A stretch of 36,073 bases of DNA from Brachionus koreanus (GCA_016987375.1 PJRA01000485.1:295220-331292), one strand, 5' to 3'; shown: positions 1 to 10,816, counted from the first letter of the stretch. The notes: generated by a model not told the origin, from the sequence alone. Made by a program: numbers and translations.

Positions 1-490
1 TTTAGCGGCCACTTATTAATAAAGTTATTATTTAAATGTATTATTCTTTATTAATTGTGTTATAACAACAGGCCATTAGATCTCAATAGATCCGAATAGA
101 GACATAAAATTACACCAATTGATGAATTCTATACATTTGGAATGAAGCATGAGTTGATGGTAATCATATTATTTGTATTGTTTTAGAAGCAATTGGTTCA
201 ATAGGAAATTTATTCGGTGAAAAAATGAAATAGAATATTGAGTCAAACTGTTCCTTCAAATTTATTATCTATTTAGTATCTATTTCAACTAGGTACCTTT
301 TCATTCCAAAATTCCACCCTCTGAACTTGGCTAGCATTTCTTTATTTGATCAATTTTTTGTCAAAAAAATTTTTTTTCTTTGTCATATCTCATTCTCGTA
401 TTCAAATAAAATAAATAAATTATTAAGTATTATTAGAATTTTTATTTAAATTTTTGGGTTACATTTAAAAGCATTTTTTATATAGTGCAG
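1..490 (+). other. Intron of the ATP9-type gene (3' part of intron)
   Basis: This stretch precedes the first recognisable exon of the P4 ATPase and ends in a good acceptor (gtgcag) at 485-490. It is AT-rich, with stops in all frames, and I found no exon of the ATPase in it. The upstream exons, including the one with the phosphorylated Asp (DKTGT), must lie left of the window. Confidence 0.6.
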
Positions 491-3400
491 TAACATGGCA
501 CGTGAGGGCTTACGAACTTTGGTAGTGGCGAAAAAAATTCTCACCCAAGAGCAATATTTGGAATTTGAACAACGTTTGACCAAAGCAAAATTGAGCATTC
601 AGGACCGAAATCAAAAAATTCAAAATGCCATTGAATCATTGGAAAAAGACCTTGAATTGTTGTGTTTGACTGGCGTTGAGGACAAGCTACAGACAAATGT
701 GAGAACAACACTGGAAACATTGCGCAATGCTGGCGTCAAAATATGGATGCTCACTGGCGACAAGCTAGAGACGGCCACTTGCATTGCCAAGAGCTCTAAA
801 CTAGTGTCGCGAGATCAGGACATTTACACATTCAAGCCCATTGAGTCTAGAGACGATGCTCGCAATGAAATGAACAATTTTAGACGCAAAGTAGACACTG
901 CTCTAGTCATACTGGGCGAATCACTTGAAGTAAATTAGAAAAAAAAATTTATTTAAAAAATTTTATTAAAAATTATTTTTTAAAAGACTATTCTTAAATT
1001 TTACGAACAAGAATTTATTGAAATTGTAGTAAACTGTCCAGCAGTGGTTGTGTGCAGATGTTCGCCCACTCAAAAGGCTCAAGTTGTTCACTTGTTGAAA
1101 AAGTATGCCAAGGGTAGAATATTGGCGATTGGCGATGGTGGCAATGATGTGAGCATGATTCAGGCAGCGCATGTCGGTGTGGGCATTCAGGGCAAAGAGG
1201 GCGTGCAAGCGTCGCTGGCCGCTGATTTTTCAATTACCCAATTCAGTCACGTGGCAAGACTAATTTTAGTGCACGGCCGCAACAGCTACAAGCGTTCGGC
1301 CTCTCTGTCCCAGTTCGTCATGCACAGAGGCCTTATCATTTCAATTATACAAGCAATATTCTCATCTGTGTTTTACTACGCTTCTATTTCGTTGTATCAA
1401 GGCTTTTTGCTGGTCGGCTACGCAACCGTTTATACAATGTTTCCCGTGTTTTCGCTGGTATTGGACAAAGATGTGTCGCCGCAAATTGCGCTCACCTATC
1501 CGGAGCTTTACAAGGAGCTGACCAAAGGCCGCTCTCTTTCCTATAAAACATTTTTACTCTGGGTTTTGATCAGTATTTATCAAGGTGCGGCCATTATTTA
1601 CGGATCGTTGCTTCTTTTCGAACAAGATTTTAACCATATTGTCGCAATTACATTCACTGCTCTCATCCTAACCGAGCTGCTTATGGTCGGACTCACTGTA
1701 CGATCATGGCACTTTTTGATGATTGTCGCCATGATGCTCAGCTTGATCTGCTACATATTTTCACTGCTCATTTTTAGAGACTTTTTTGGTAAGTTTTTTT
1801 TTTCCTTATTTTATTCTATATTGCTTCAAATTGTGAACATTTCTGGATCGAACCAACCTTGACTGGATAACATGTTAGCCAAAATGGACAAGTCCATGTG
1901 CTTAGTTTGTAGTCTTCTTCGATGAGACTAATCACTCTCATTTGCTGCATTACATGGTCTCACAATCCGTTGCAAATTGGCACTACTCTATTAGTAAGAA
2001 AGTTATATCGGAATAAGCCTATTTTATTGATTTCTCGGACTGCTCCTTTATTGTGAGATCTTCTCAGATTTTTTTTGCTAAAATCTTTGGCCTTTCGCCA
2101 CTTTAGGGTTATTTTTTTAGAATAAGAAAAATAAAATTTAAAAAAAATAAATAAATAAGCTAAATTTTACAAGTAAATTAAATAAATACATAATTTTAGT
2201 TTTTAATTTAATTTCATTGATAAAGATTGGATCAATTAGATTAAGATCAGACTTAAGGAACATAGATGTGATAGGTGGGAGTAAACAGAGAGGAATTTTC
2301 TTAGAACCTTCTCTCCTTATACTGCTATTACATTCTATATATTCATAAATGAGTTGTTGAATCTTATGCATACATTGCTCAAATCTGACTTAGACTTGGC
2401 ATTAATTATTGATGGCTAAGTCCTTTTTTTTTAATCGATCCAATTAAGGATCTTAAAATTCCTATCAGTGTTTTTATTTCAGCTTCCATGATTTGTGCGA
2501 AAGGATCTTTAAAACCGTCAGTCTCTCTGCACATTTTTTTTATCCTTTCTATCTGTTGGTTGAAGTCTAAGTTTTGATCTAAAATGCAGCCTAAAAAATT
2601 AGCTTCTTTAGCTTGCGGTATTTGTTGATTATTCATAAAAAAATTGAGACAATTATTTCCTCTACTTGTTCTCGATAAGACTATGTAGTTACATTTGGGA
2701 ACTAACATCTTTAGCCTCCATTTGTAGAGACAAAATTCCAATTCACTGAGGTAGATTTGTATCTCTTTATTTATTTTATTGCCATCTTTCTTATAAGTAA
2801 AAATTGTAGCCAGATCGTCTGCAAATAGCATTGAATAAGTTTGATTCTGCTTATTATTAGTAGATAGATCGTTGATGAAAATAGTAAATAAAAGAGGACT
2901 CAAGACACCGCCCTGAGGGACACCAGTCTCTATTGGCGAGTTTTATGCTTGGAGTTGCTCTCAGCAGCATGAATCATCTGAAAGCCTTGTTTGTTAATTA
3001 AAACACATTTTTACAAAGACAATCTTAAAGAGGGAAAGTGTTTCAAAGAAACAGCTATTATTTATTTATTCAATATTGACGCCTTTAGGGCGATGTAAAA
3101 ATAAAAAAGAAAAAAAAATATAAATAAAAAATAAGACAATAAAAGAAACAAATATATTTGAGCAGTTATTATAATTTCAATTTCAGTTTCAATGTTAATG
3201 TATTATGATTTTCTTTAATTTGGTTAATTATTATTCTTTATTTTTTTTCTCTTTACTGTAACGAACTAAGAGTCCAGTCAAGTCATTCTTAAATCCAAAA
3301 ATTAATCTAATTTTCGACAAGACTTTTATTTTGTCTGTTATAAAAAGCATATTGAAAAAATTAAATAAAGTGTTCTTTTTAAACTAATGTTCACTTAAAG

Positions 3401-3606
3401 CTTTTGATTTGGGATTAAAAAAAATTATTCTTAAATTTTTTTTCTATTAATTTTTAGATGCGGAATTTATCCAGTCAATTGAGTTTGGATGGAAGGTCAT
3501 TGTGATCACGTTGGTATCTTGTTTGCCATTGTATATATTGAAATGCATAAGAATAAAATTCTCGCCACCCAACTACGCTAAATTAATGCAGTCGCACGGC
3601 AAATGA
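491..3606 (+). CDS. ATP9: Phospholipid-transporting P4-ATPase, ATP9A/ATP9B (Neo1) type, C-terminal exons
   Basis: The 3' end of a P4-type ATPase of the ATP9/Neo1 branch, a family that acts in Golgi and endosomal membranes and, unlike most flippases, needs no CDC50 subunit (family knowledge). I read three exons: 491-929, 987-1788 and 3458-3606, with introns of 57 bp (930-986, phase 0) and 1,669 bp (1789-3457, donor ggtaagt, phase 1). The first visible exon carries [15 protein letters not shown] and the [10 protein letters not shown] motif of the P domain. The second carries the hinge motif [11 protein letters not shown] and about five hydrophobic membrane segments, including [10 protein letters not shown]. 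The last exon encodes one more segment ([14 protein letters not shown]) and ends in HGK-stop, matching the short ATP9 tail. The N-terminal half and the DKTGT aspartate are outside the window. An AATAAA at 3796 could end the transcript. A LINE relic fills much of the last intron. Assignment to ATP9 is firm; ATP9A and ATP9B cannot be told apart. Confidence 0.95.
1862..2950 (-). pseudogene. 5'-truncated non-LTR retrotransposon (LINE) relic, antisense in ATP9 intron
   Basis: Read on the minus strand, an open stretch from about 2945 to 2406 matches the reverse-transcriptase palm of non-LTR elements: [14 protein letters not shown], then the catalytic MLFADDLA, then [17 protein letters not shown] stop at 2406-2408 and frame changes follow through the thumb region (2400-2140). 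A typical LINE C-terminal end resumes at about 2100-1880, with [14 protein letters not shown] and [12 protein letters not shown]. An in-frame stop sits just before the RT segment, so the 5' half of the element is missing, as expected for target-primed insertion. The A-rich 3' tail lies next to the ATP9 splice donor at 1789. The element is inactive. Its family within the CR1/Jockey-like group is not determined. Confidence 0.8.
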
Positions 3607-4778
3607 AATTTAGTGACAATGGCTGGTTGATAAATAGAAAAAAAGTCTTCTTGACTATGAAGAGATTGAAGCCGGTCAGATTTTTTATTTTATTAATTTT
3701 TTTTTTGTATTCAAAACTAGAAATTATAAACAATTAAAAAACTATTTAAGATTATGAATTATCATTTTTTTTAAATTATGAATGTTATTTATTTTAATAA
3801 AAAAAAACAAAAAAATTTCATTTGAAATCAAAATTTTTAATTAGACTTTGATTCGTTTGGACACGAAGACCTAATACTCTTCTGATGTCATAATTTATTT
3901 ATTGAACAACAAAATATGAGCCCTTCTTTACATTTATACATTTTGATAATACGTAAATTTTGCTTATTTTAATTTTTATAAGAGTTGTTTGAACCATGAC
4001 ATTTTTAATCACTTAAAACTTTAATTTTTTTGCATGAACAGTAGCTTGCTTAAAAAAAAATTATTCACTGCTTGTCTGATTTCTTTTATTTGCTAATCTG
4101 TTGTAATAGACTAACTAATTAAAGACTATTTTACATTGAATAAATAATAATGGCTCAATTTGATGGCATACACTGTTGTTTACTCTACTTTGCCTGTGAA
4201 TTACTTTAATTGTATGTTTAAAATTAAATTAAATGATTAAATGAATAAGAAAATAAAAAAAAAGGGTTTAAGCAATTGAGGTAAAATTTTTCTGACAAAA
4301 ATGTACCTTTTTCTTTAAACACATTTGTGTTCTTTAATTGAACAAAACACTTAAAGGTACAATCTTAAAGACGGTTTTTTTTTCTACATAATTTTTCTGA
4401 TCAAACTAAATTATTATATAATAAATTAAAAAAAAAAAAAATTTATATTTAATTTTTTATTAAAGAAAAGTTAAATTAAAAAAATTAAAAATATTAATGA
4501 TCGAGTTCATTTGAAATTTCTGTAACTAAATTGCTAATTTTTTTGCTACTACTTGTATTTGGATTCTTTCGAGCATACTTTAACTAAGCTTTTAGAATTT
4601 ACATCTATTTGAATGAAAATTTTGATTAAACCTCTGATCTAATTGATTCTAAATTTAAAATAAGAATTCATTTATAATCTAAGATTTAAAAACAGTTGCA
4701 TACTTTAAGTTTGGCCATATTCAACACCTAACAAAAAAATATCTAAAAATTAAAATTTTAAATTTAGATAATTAAAAT
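3607..4778. other. AT-rich intergenic region between ATP9 and NDUFV2
   Basis: About 1.2 kb, very AT-rich with long A and T runs. It holds the ATP9 3' UTR (AATAAA at 3796) and presumably the NDUFV2 promoter. I see no reading frame or RNA gene in it. Confidence 0.5.
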
Positions 4779-5647
4779 ATGTTGAGACTTTTTAGCACAT
4801 TTAAGTACTTGAGACCGACATTAAGCAGTCAAGCATTTGGTTCAAATTTTCACACAACCTGCAAAAAATTGGGAGGCGGTGACGCAGAATTTATAGTAAG
4901 CTCAGGATTCTAATTAATTGTTGATTGTTTGCTAACATTTGTATAGCATAGAGACACACCTGAGAACAACGAGAACACCCCGTTTGACTTCACCAAAGAA
5001 AACTATGTCCGTTTGGAAGCCATCAAGAGTCTGTATCCTGAGGGACACAAACAGGCCGCTGTTATTCCAATGTTGGATTTAGCTCAGCGTCAGAATGGGG
5101 GTTGGCTCCCGCTTTCAGCCATGAACAAAGTGGCCGAGCTTCTCAACATGCCAAAAATGAGAGTCTATGAAGTAGCTACATTTTACACTATGTTCATCCG
5201 ATACCCAATTGGAAAGTATCACATACAAATTTGTACAACAACACCATGTATGCTACGCGACTCGGACAGCATTCTTCATGCTATTGAAAAAAAGCTTGGC
5301 ATTCATGTAGGAGAAACAACCAAAGACAAAATGTTCACTCTAACTGAAGTTGAATGCTTGGGTGCTTGTGTGAATGCACCCATGGTGCAAATAAATGATG
5401 ACTATTATGTTAGTTTTCAGAGAATTTATTCAAGAAAATTAATCTAAAATTTAGCTGTTTTTTTTTTATTTTCTAGGAAGATTTGAAGCCTTCTGACATC
5501 GAACAAATACTTGACGATCTAAAGGCTGGTAAAAAGCCTAAAGCTGGCCCAAGAAGTGGTAGATTTGCATCCGAACCTTTCACTGGTTTGACATCATTGA
5601 AAGAACCGCCCAAAGGACCTGGCTTTGGAGTTCGCAGTGATCTTTAA
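4779..5647 (+). CDS. NDUFV2: NADH dehydrogenase [ubiquinone] flavoprotein 2 (complex I 24 kDa subunit)
   Basis: The 24 kDa subunit of the NADH-oxidising module of mitochondrial complex I, which carries the [2Fe-2S] cluster N1a beside NDUFV1. The gene is complete in three exons: 4779-4895, 4947-5408 and 5477-5647, with phase-0 introns of 51 and 68 bp. The product is 249 residues, the length of the human protein. Residues 1-35 are rich in Arg, Lys and Ser with almost no acidic residues, as in a mitochondrial presequence. The four cluster ligands are present as C-x4-C (ICTTTPC, residues 135 and 140) and C-x3-C (ECLGAC, residues 176 and 180). The C-terminus has the conserved GPRSGRF and [10 protein letters not shown] poly(A) hexamer AATAAA lies at 5702, about 55 bases past the stop. 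The start is the first ATG, and a targeting peptide follows directly. Confidence 0.97.
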
Positions 5648-6509
5648 GTCCAAAAATAATTCATTTAATTAATCCAAATAACATCGACTTTAATTTTAGA
5701 AAATAAATTTTAAAATTAAAATTTTTTCTAAAATATTTATTAATTTTGTAAAATTTTGCATTTCTCCTACGACTACTATGTCAATTGTATACAATTGTTT
5801 GGCGAATAAGTTAGATTAGGAATTTTTAAGTAACAGAAATATTTTTTGTTAGTAGCTAATATTTTTAGTCGCAAAAATTTGCTTTTGTTTTAAATTAAGA
5901 AAAAAAAAGTTGAAATTAAGGTTTCTATTTCTTAGTTTTATTTTTTATTTAAAATTATTTTGAATGATGAAAATAAAATTTTTATATGCTTAGAAATAAT
6001 GCATTGAAATAAATTGTTTGCACAAAATTTAAATTTGAACAATTATTTTTCTTAACCCTTGACAGGATATGTTGATTTTCATTACTTTAAAAAATTATTT
6101 AAAAAAAAATTTTACAAACATGTTTCAAAAGTAATTTAGATTATAAGAAATTTGATAAACTTAATTTTTAGTGCAAAAATAGCTTAATATTCTATAAGAA
6201 ACTCTGAAAAATACAGTTTTTCATTTTTCTTAAAAACCAGCGAGCATATTCAAATTCTTTTAGTGGTAGTTTACACTTATTATGAGAAACAAAAATATAA
6301 AAAAAAATCTGGGGTCAGTTTGGACCCCAACATGACCGTTCTAGGTTTAATAAGGGGTGTGCTGATTCATTGACTAAAATTACTGACTTTTTCACCAAAT
6401 TTATTTGATATATATAAAATAACCGTTCTTTTCATTAAATTTCTTAATTGATACAAAAATAAAGATTTATTATAAAAATTAAGTTTACAAATATTTTTCT
6501 AAAATTTAA
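5648..6509. other. Intergenic region with a short GGGGTC/GACCCC palindrome
   Basis: AT-rich sequence downstream of NDUFV2 with no supported gene. One GC-richer patch at 6311-6350 holds the palindrome GGGGTC (6311-6316) / GACCCC (6323-6328). A TTAACCCTT string lies at about 6052. Both resemble ends of small piggyBac-like DNA elements, but no complete element can be drawn. Confidence 0.4.
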
Positions 6510-7260
6510 CTAATTTAATAAAAAATAATATAAAAATATTTTATTGCCTAACATTCCAAGGCATTGCTTTTTTTTCTTCCTGGTCTTACAACCAATTACC
6601 GAATCTAAATACTTTTCTGGAACTTGAATTAATTTTTTAACAACACCACAATAATATGTTTTCTTTGAGGTAATCTTTACATGAGCAAGACGAAAACTTC
6701 CAATTTTGTTCATCCAATTCCATTAAACGAACCGAATCGTTATACTGAAAGAATGTATTGAGGTCTAAATTAGAAACAAACTCATATTCACCAATACAAT
6801 CACAATCACATTCTAAATTATCCAAAATAAAAAATATCCAAATATTGCTCAAAATCAACCAACTTGTGTAATGTTAACAAATAGATATCACATGTTTTAT
6901 TATATTTCAGAAAAGGTTTTTTCTGTACATATGCAAGTGCATCGAACCATTAAGCATCTTTAATCATCGGTTCATCTTCACACTTTTTGATAGTAACTTG
7001 GTGTGTTGACCATCGATTAAGAATAATTTTTGCTCGTTCAATTCAATAAAATGAGAAAAGGGTATATTCCATCCCTAAAAGTATGAACTTTTTTTATTGA
7101 TTGATTTGTACCTTCTAATGCATTATTTGTGCTTGGATATCCTGAAGCATGAACTTCAAACTGACCAAAATTTTTTGACTTAATCCATTCTTTATCACAT
7201 TATTCTAAAAATTCTTTGTAATCATCAAACTCTGTTTTTGTGTTGCTTATTATTTGAAAT
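6510..7260 (-). pseudogene. Decayed MULE-type (Mutator-like) transposase with SWIM-like tail
   Basis: On the minus strand, the segment around 7190-7070 translates to a string including GYPSTNNALEGTNQSIK and TFRDGIYP, the hallmark of MULE-type transposases just after the catalytic core. Further down (6858-6637) an open frame ends in a Cys-rich SCSCKDYLKENI, resembling the first half of a SWIM zinc finger (CxC...CxH). The second half is displaced by a frameshift: VVKKLIQVPEKYL continues in another frame at 6650-6600. There is an in-frame stop upstream of the STNNALEG motif near 7205. The relic is short of the DDE core and cannot make a working enzyme. It could have been a host-domesticated SWIM protein, but the breaks argue against that. 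Confidence 0.65.
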
Positions 7261-7618
7261 AAAATTTTTAAGTCATTTACTATTATTTATAAATATAGAA
7301 ATTTTCAACTGGTTTTTTAAATAGAATAAATAAATTTTAGTTGGACAAATTAGAAAAAACACACTTAAAATACACTTTCTTACCATTTTGGATTTCATGC
7401 CTTTGTATTTAGGCCAAATTTTACATCCCTAGATCAAATTAACTTTGTGAAAAATTAATTGATTTTCACAAAAATCAACTTTTTTTTAAGACATTATCAA
7501 GAATCTAAATTGGTATTTTTTTAGTTTAAATTCTACATTTTACTTTTGTTATTTCCTCAATTTTGTTTTTTTTTTTATTAAGTTTAAAAAATCGATTAAA
7601 ATTTATTTCATCTAAACA
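7261..7618. other. 5' flank of the DEG/ENaC gene
   Basis: AT-rich non-coding sequence separating the MULE relic from the channel start. It presumably holds the promoter and 5' UTR. There is a T-run at 7570 and no recognisable motif. Confidence 0.4.
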
Positions 7619-8986
7619 ATGTCTAAAAGTGTTTCTAAAATTTTTCTTGATGTAGCCGAATCATCTAGTTTACATGGCCTTTCAAACATGGTCAAAAGTA
7701 CTAATTGGATTTTGAGAGCTACATGGATTATTTGCTTACTAGTCACTTTTTCCTACTGCATTTTAAATATTTCAAAAAGTTTAATTAATTTTTTCAACTA
7801 TGAAGTTAACACAGTCATAGTTAATCGTCCTTTGCCATTTATTCAATTTCCGGCAGTCACATTATGCAACAAAAACCCATATGATGAAAGCATTATAAAA
7901 AAATTTAATTCTTCAAATGATACTCTATTGTTAGAAGAGTGTAAAAATTATATTTCTGATGGATTTATGTCATATGAAACGTGCATTGAACTGAATGTAC
8001 TAAAATTGGATTCAATCAAAAGAATAGCTTTTTATGAATCTTTAATAGGCGAATTTGTCTATGATTCATCCTCTTTTGACATAAATGATTTAGAGAATTT
8101 TACTCTGCCTAGTCTAGGAAAGTGCTTTACATTTAATTCAGGAAAATTCAGCAATGGAACAGTCTACAATTTGTTCAATACCTTTTCTCCTGGCTTTAGA
8201 AATGGTTTGAGCATTTTATTTTATCTTGGAAATTCAAAAAGCATTGTTAAATCAAAGGGAATTAGGCTATTCTTGCACAATGCTTCATCAAAACCATTCA
8301 GCGAAGTTGACTTTATAGATGTATCACCTGGCTTTGAGACAAATATTGCTGTTAAACAAGAATATACAATTAGATTGGAATACCCTTACAGCAATTGTGT
8401 TAAGAAAAATTCACTTTCACCAAAATCAAAGCTACATGAAAAAACAATTGAATTGTTCGGGATGTATGAGCAAAAAATGTGTCTTATATTGTGCCACTTT
8501 GAACATGTAAAAGAAAAATGTGATTGCTATTGGCCAAACATGTTCGGAATCAAATATAACCAAGCATGTAATTTTACAAATTTGAATTGTACTTTTCCTG
8601 TTTATTTTGAATTTATTAATTCAAATGAGCCCAAAAATTGCATCAATTATTGTCCAGAAGAATGTGAATCAATGAACTATGATTATAAAATATCGCAGGC
8701 TGTTTTTCCAACTGATATTTACATGGATAGTCTAAATTGGAAATTTTCAAAATATAAACATGATAAAGAAAATTTTCTAGCAATTAACATTTTTCATAAT
8801 GAGATATCTTTAAAATTTGTAGAAGACAAAATTTCAAGAACACCAGAACAATTGGTAGCCGAAATTGGAGGCTTTTTGGGATTGTGTTTGGGAGCTAGTT
8901 TTTTAACTTTGGCCGAAATGGTAGAACTTTTTATTAAATTGGTTATATACATGTGCAAAAGACAAAGCAATCGTGTACAAGCATAA
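7619..8986 (+). CDS. DEG/ENaC (ASIC-like) amiloride-sensitive sodium channel subunit
   Basis: A complete single-exon subunit of the degenerin/epithelial sodium channel family, which forms trimeric, usually Na+-selective channels gated by protons, peptides or force. The 455 residues show the family order. A short cytoplasmic N-terminus carries the gating His-Gly pair (SSLHGLS, H19-G20). TM1 lies at about 30-52, followed by the post-TM1 motif FPAVTLCNKNP. A large extracellular loop holds around 14 cysteines and several N-x-S/T sites. TM2 at about 413-445 contains GGFLGLCLGASFLTLAE, with the selectivity-filter G-A-S at 425-427. The cytoplasmic tail is short. Coding sequence is strongly AT-rich compared with the housekeeping genes here. 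A poly(A) hexamer AATAAA (8985-8990) overlaps the TAA stop. The ligand and subfamily cannot be read from the sequence. Confidence 0.95.
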   Translation: MSKSVSKIFLDVAESSSLHGLSNMVKSTNWILRATWIICLLVTFSYCILNISKSLINFFNYEVNTVIVNRPLPFIQFPAVTLCNKNPYDESIIKKFNSSNDTLLLEECKNYISDGFMSYETCIELNVLKLDSIKRIAFYESLIGEFVYDSSSFDINDLENFTLPSLGKCFTFNSGKFSNGTVYNLFNTFSPGFRNGLSILFYLGNSKSIVKSKGIRLFLHNASSKPFSEVDFIDVSPGFETNIAVKQEYTIRLEYPYSNCVKKNSLSPKSKLHEKTIELFGMYEQKMCLILCHFEHVKEKCDCYWPNMFGIKYNQACNFTNLNCTFPVYFEFINSNEPKNCINYCPEECESMNYDYKISQAVFPTDIYMDSLNWKFSKYKHDKENFLAINIFHNEISLKFVEDKISRTPEQLVAEIGGFLGLCLGASFLTLAEMVELFIKLVIYMCKRQSNRVQA

Positions 8987-9419
8987 TAAATGAAAGACAA
9001 AATTATTACAGACTTCTTCATTCGTTCATACTTATTAATTAATAAATTATAAGCTAAAAATAATATTTAAAAAAAATCATTCTCCTTCAGATTAAAAAAA
9101 AACCATTATCATCATATATATTTACTTAATTCAATAAACGCCATATTATGGTGACTGTTGTAAAGTAAAACAGTTAAATTTGTATAAAAATAGTAAATTA
9201 AATTTCTAGGTATTAAACTTGACTAAGCCATATTTTTCCCAGAAAATTTGTAATGTTATTAAAGTTATTAACTTCAGATTTGAATTAATAACTTTTGGCA
9301 AGATTTACTAGTTTTTCTTTTGAAAAATAGCACAAAAGAGTTGAACAATCAAAATAAATGACCTAAAAAACTAAATTTCAACAGAAGTAGAAAGATAGAA
9401 AATTCTACTACTACTACTA
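8987..9419. other. Intergenic, no gene seen
   Basis: AT-rich sequence downstream of the channel gene. It has a second AATAAA near 9040 and a CTA trinucleotide run at 9405-9419. I see no coding or RNA feature. Confidence 0.4.
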
Positions 9420-9677
9420 TTAAATAGTTTTAGTTTGCAACAAGTGAGCCATCATTTCATCTATGACTTGTATGTATTTTCCACAAATATTCACCATATT
9501 AGGAAATTTAGTTCGTTTATTCGAAAAGATCATGCAAAATGTTTTAGACCATATGATATCAAGCTTAAAATAAGAAAACCACTCACTAGGAGTTGTAAAA
9601 GTAAATAAAGCACTTTCCAAATCTTTATCTGAATGACTAATTGTCGTGTCATCAGAAACATTTTTATGTTCAATTTC
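9420..9677 (-). CDS. Unrecognised exon-like reading frame (possible 3'-terminal exon or element fragment)
   Basis: On the minus strand an open frame of 85 codons begins directly after a good 3' splice site (ctttttag, reading down to 9678) and runs to a TAA at 9422-9420. It includes FTTPSEWFSYFKLDI and ends LLQTKTI. The frame is phase 0 at the acceptor. I found no upstream exon nearby and do not recognise the protein. It could be the last exon of an unseen gene, or the tail of a transposase, since it lies between two mobile-element relics. Confidence 0.25.
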   Translation of the reverse strand, partial: EIEHKNVSDDTTISHSDKDLESALFTFTTPSEWFSYFKLDIIWSKTFCMIFSNKRTKFPNMVNICGKYIQVIDEMMAHLLQTKTI

Positions 9678-10468
9678 CTAAAAAGTATGGTAAATCTTTT
9701 GTAAAAATGAGAAAAAGAATCACCTAGCTTGAGTGATGAACCTTTTTTTTTTCAGGTATTTGAGCTTTAATTAGTTTATATATGCTCTTTTTACAAAAAT
9801 TATTTATTATTTTTATTATTATTATTCAGAAAAGACCTCATGGGCGATGTTAAAAAAAATGTATTTAAGTATGACTTAAGGATAAGTTCTAGGAATTTTC
9901 TGTTTTTTTCACTCGATTCTCTGAAAATGTATCTTATTGACTCCATCGTTCCATCTTTGCTTTCTTCTTTTTTAAGCATGTTTTCAAGCTTTATCCTTTC
10001 ACTTGTTTTGGCTGCCATATTTTCTATATTGTCTTTTTCTTCTAGGATGGTTTTCATTTCATCTATGACGAATTTTTTGCTAGTTCCATTTCCTTTATCT
10101 CTTGTTTCATTTAGGATATTGTTAACTAGTGTTTTTGTAAATTTTTTGTTTGCTAATCTCATTATAAAGGACAGTTTCCTCTTAATCAATACTGTCTCCA
10201 TTGGTTCCACATTAAGGACTGTTATCAGTTTTGTTGTTCTTAATCTCTTGCAGAGTCCAAATATTTTCTTCGCCAAGTTGCCATCTGTTGTTTTAATTTC
10301 TTTTTAAATGAATTTGGTTAAGCTCGACTGCCTCGCATATATAGATGAGTATTGGTCCGCAGAATGTCTTGTAGAGGCGGGTTTTGATATTTGTTTTTAG
10401 TAGTGTATTCATACGACAATGTTTCCGATGCTCTATAGTCTTTTTATCGTATTTTTTATCCATTGTTC

Positions 10469-10816
10469 TAACGGGTGGCCAAAAATGGTTGTCCTAATAT
10501 TCATTTTGAAAAAAAATGATGAACCAAATATGATTTAAAAGTGAAATTTAGAGGATGAAAAGCATTTTTTTTCTAGTTTCTAAAATTGATATTTTTTTTG
10601 AAATTTATTTTCAAAATTTATCTTTCTGGCCTTTTNNNNNNNNNNNNTTTAATACACCATTTTGTAGAGAATTTTTTTCTGATTAAAATGAGCCATAGAT
10701 TGTTTCTTTCTGTTTAGTTTCCAAGAAGATATGATTTGAAAACACTAAAAAATGACCATTCTTCCAAAATCTAATAAATTTGGGCCTTATATGTTTTTAT
10801 TGAATAACTTTTGATC
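10469..10816 (+). repeat. Dispersed repeat, copy 1 (MITE-like)
   Basis: One of three related copies in the window; the others are 29952-30316 (opposite orientation) and 35046-35436 (diverged). It begins with TAACGGGTGGCC followed by AAAAATGGTTGTCCTAA and ends near GAATAACTTTTGATC. Long blocks match copy 2, for example the stretch after the N-run starting CATTTTGTAGAGAATTTTTT. It has no coding capacity and sits inside the LINE relic, so it arrived later. Class is uncertain: a non-autonomous DNA element is likely, but clear inverted termini were not found. Confidence 0.7.
10636..10647. other. Assembly gap (12 N)
   Basis: Twelve undetermined bases inside repeat copy 1. The matching place in copy 2 holds roughly 60 bases, so the true gap may be longer than 12. 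Confidence 0.95.

Noticed and set aside
6311..6328. GGGGTC/GACCCC palindrome as a terminator or regulatory hairpin
   Set aside because: Rho-independent terminators do not apply in an animal genome, and a 6 bp stem is weak. At most it is part of a decayed transposon end.
9840..10307. 155-codon plus-strand frame, hydrophobic, membrane-like
   Set aside because: It is the exact complement of the LINE C-terminal frame. The Leu/Ser/Phe richness comes from antisense Lys/Glu/Asn codons.
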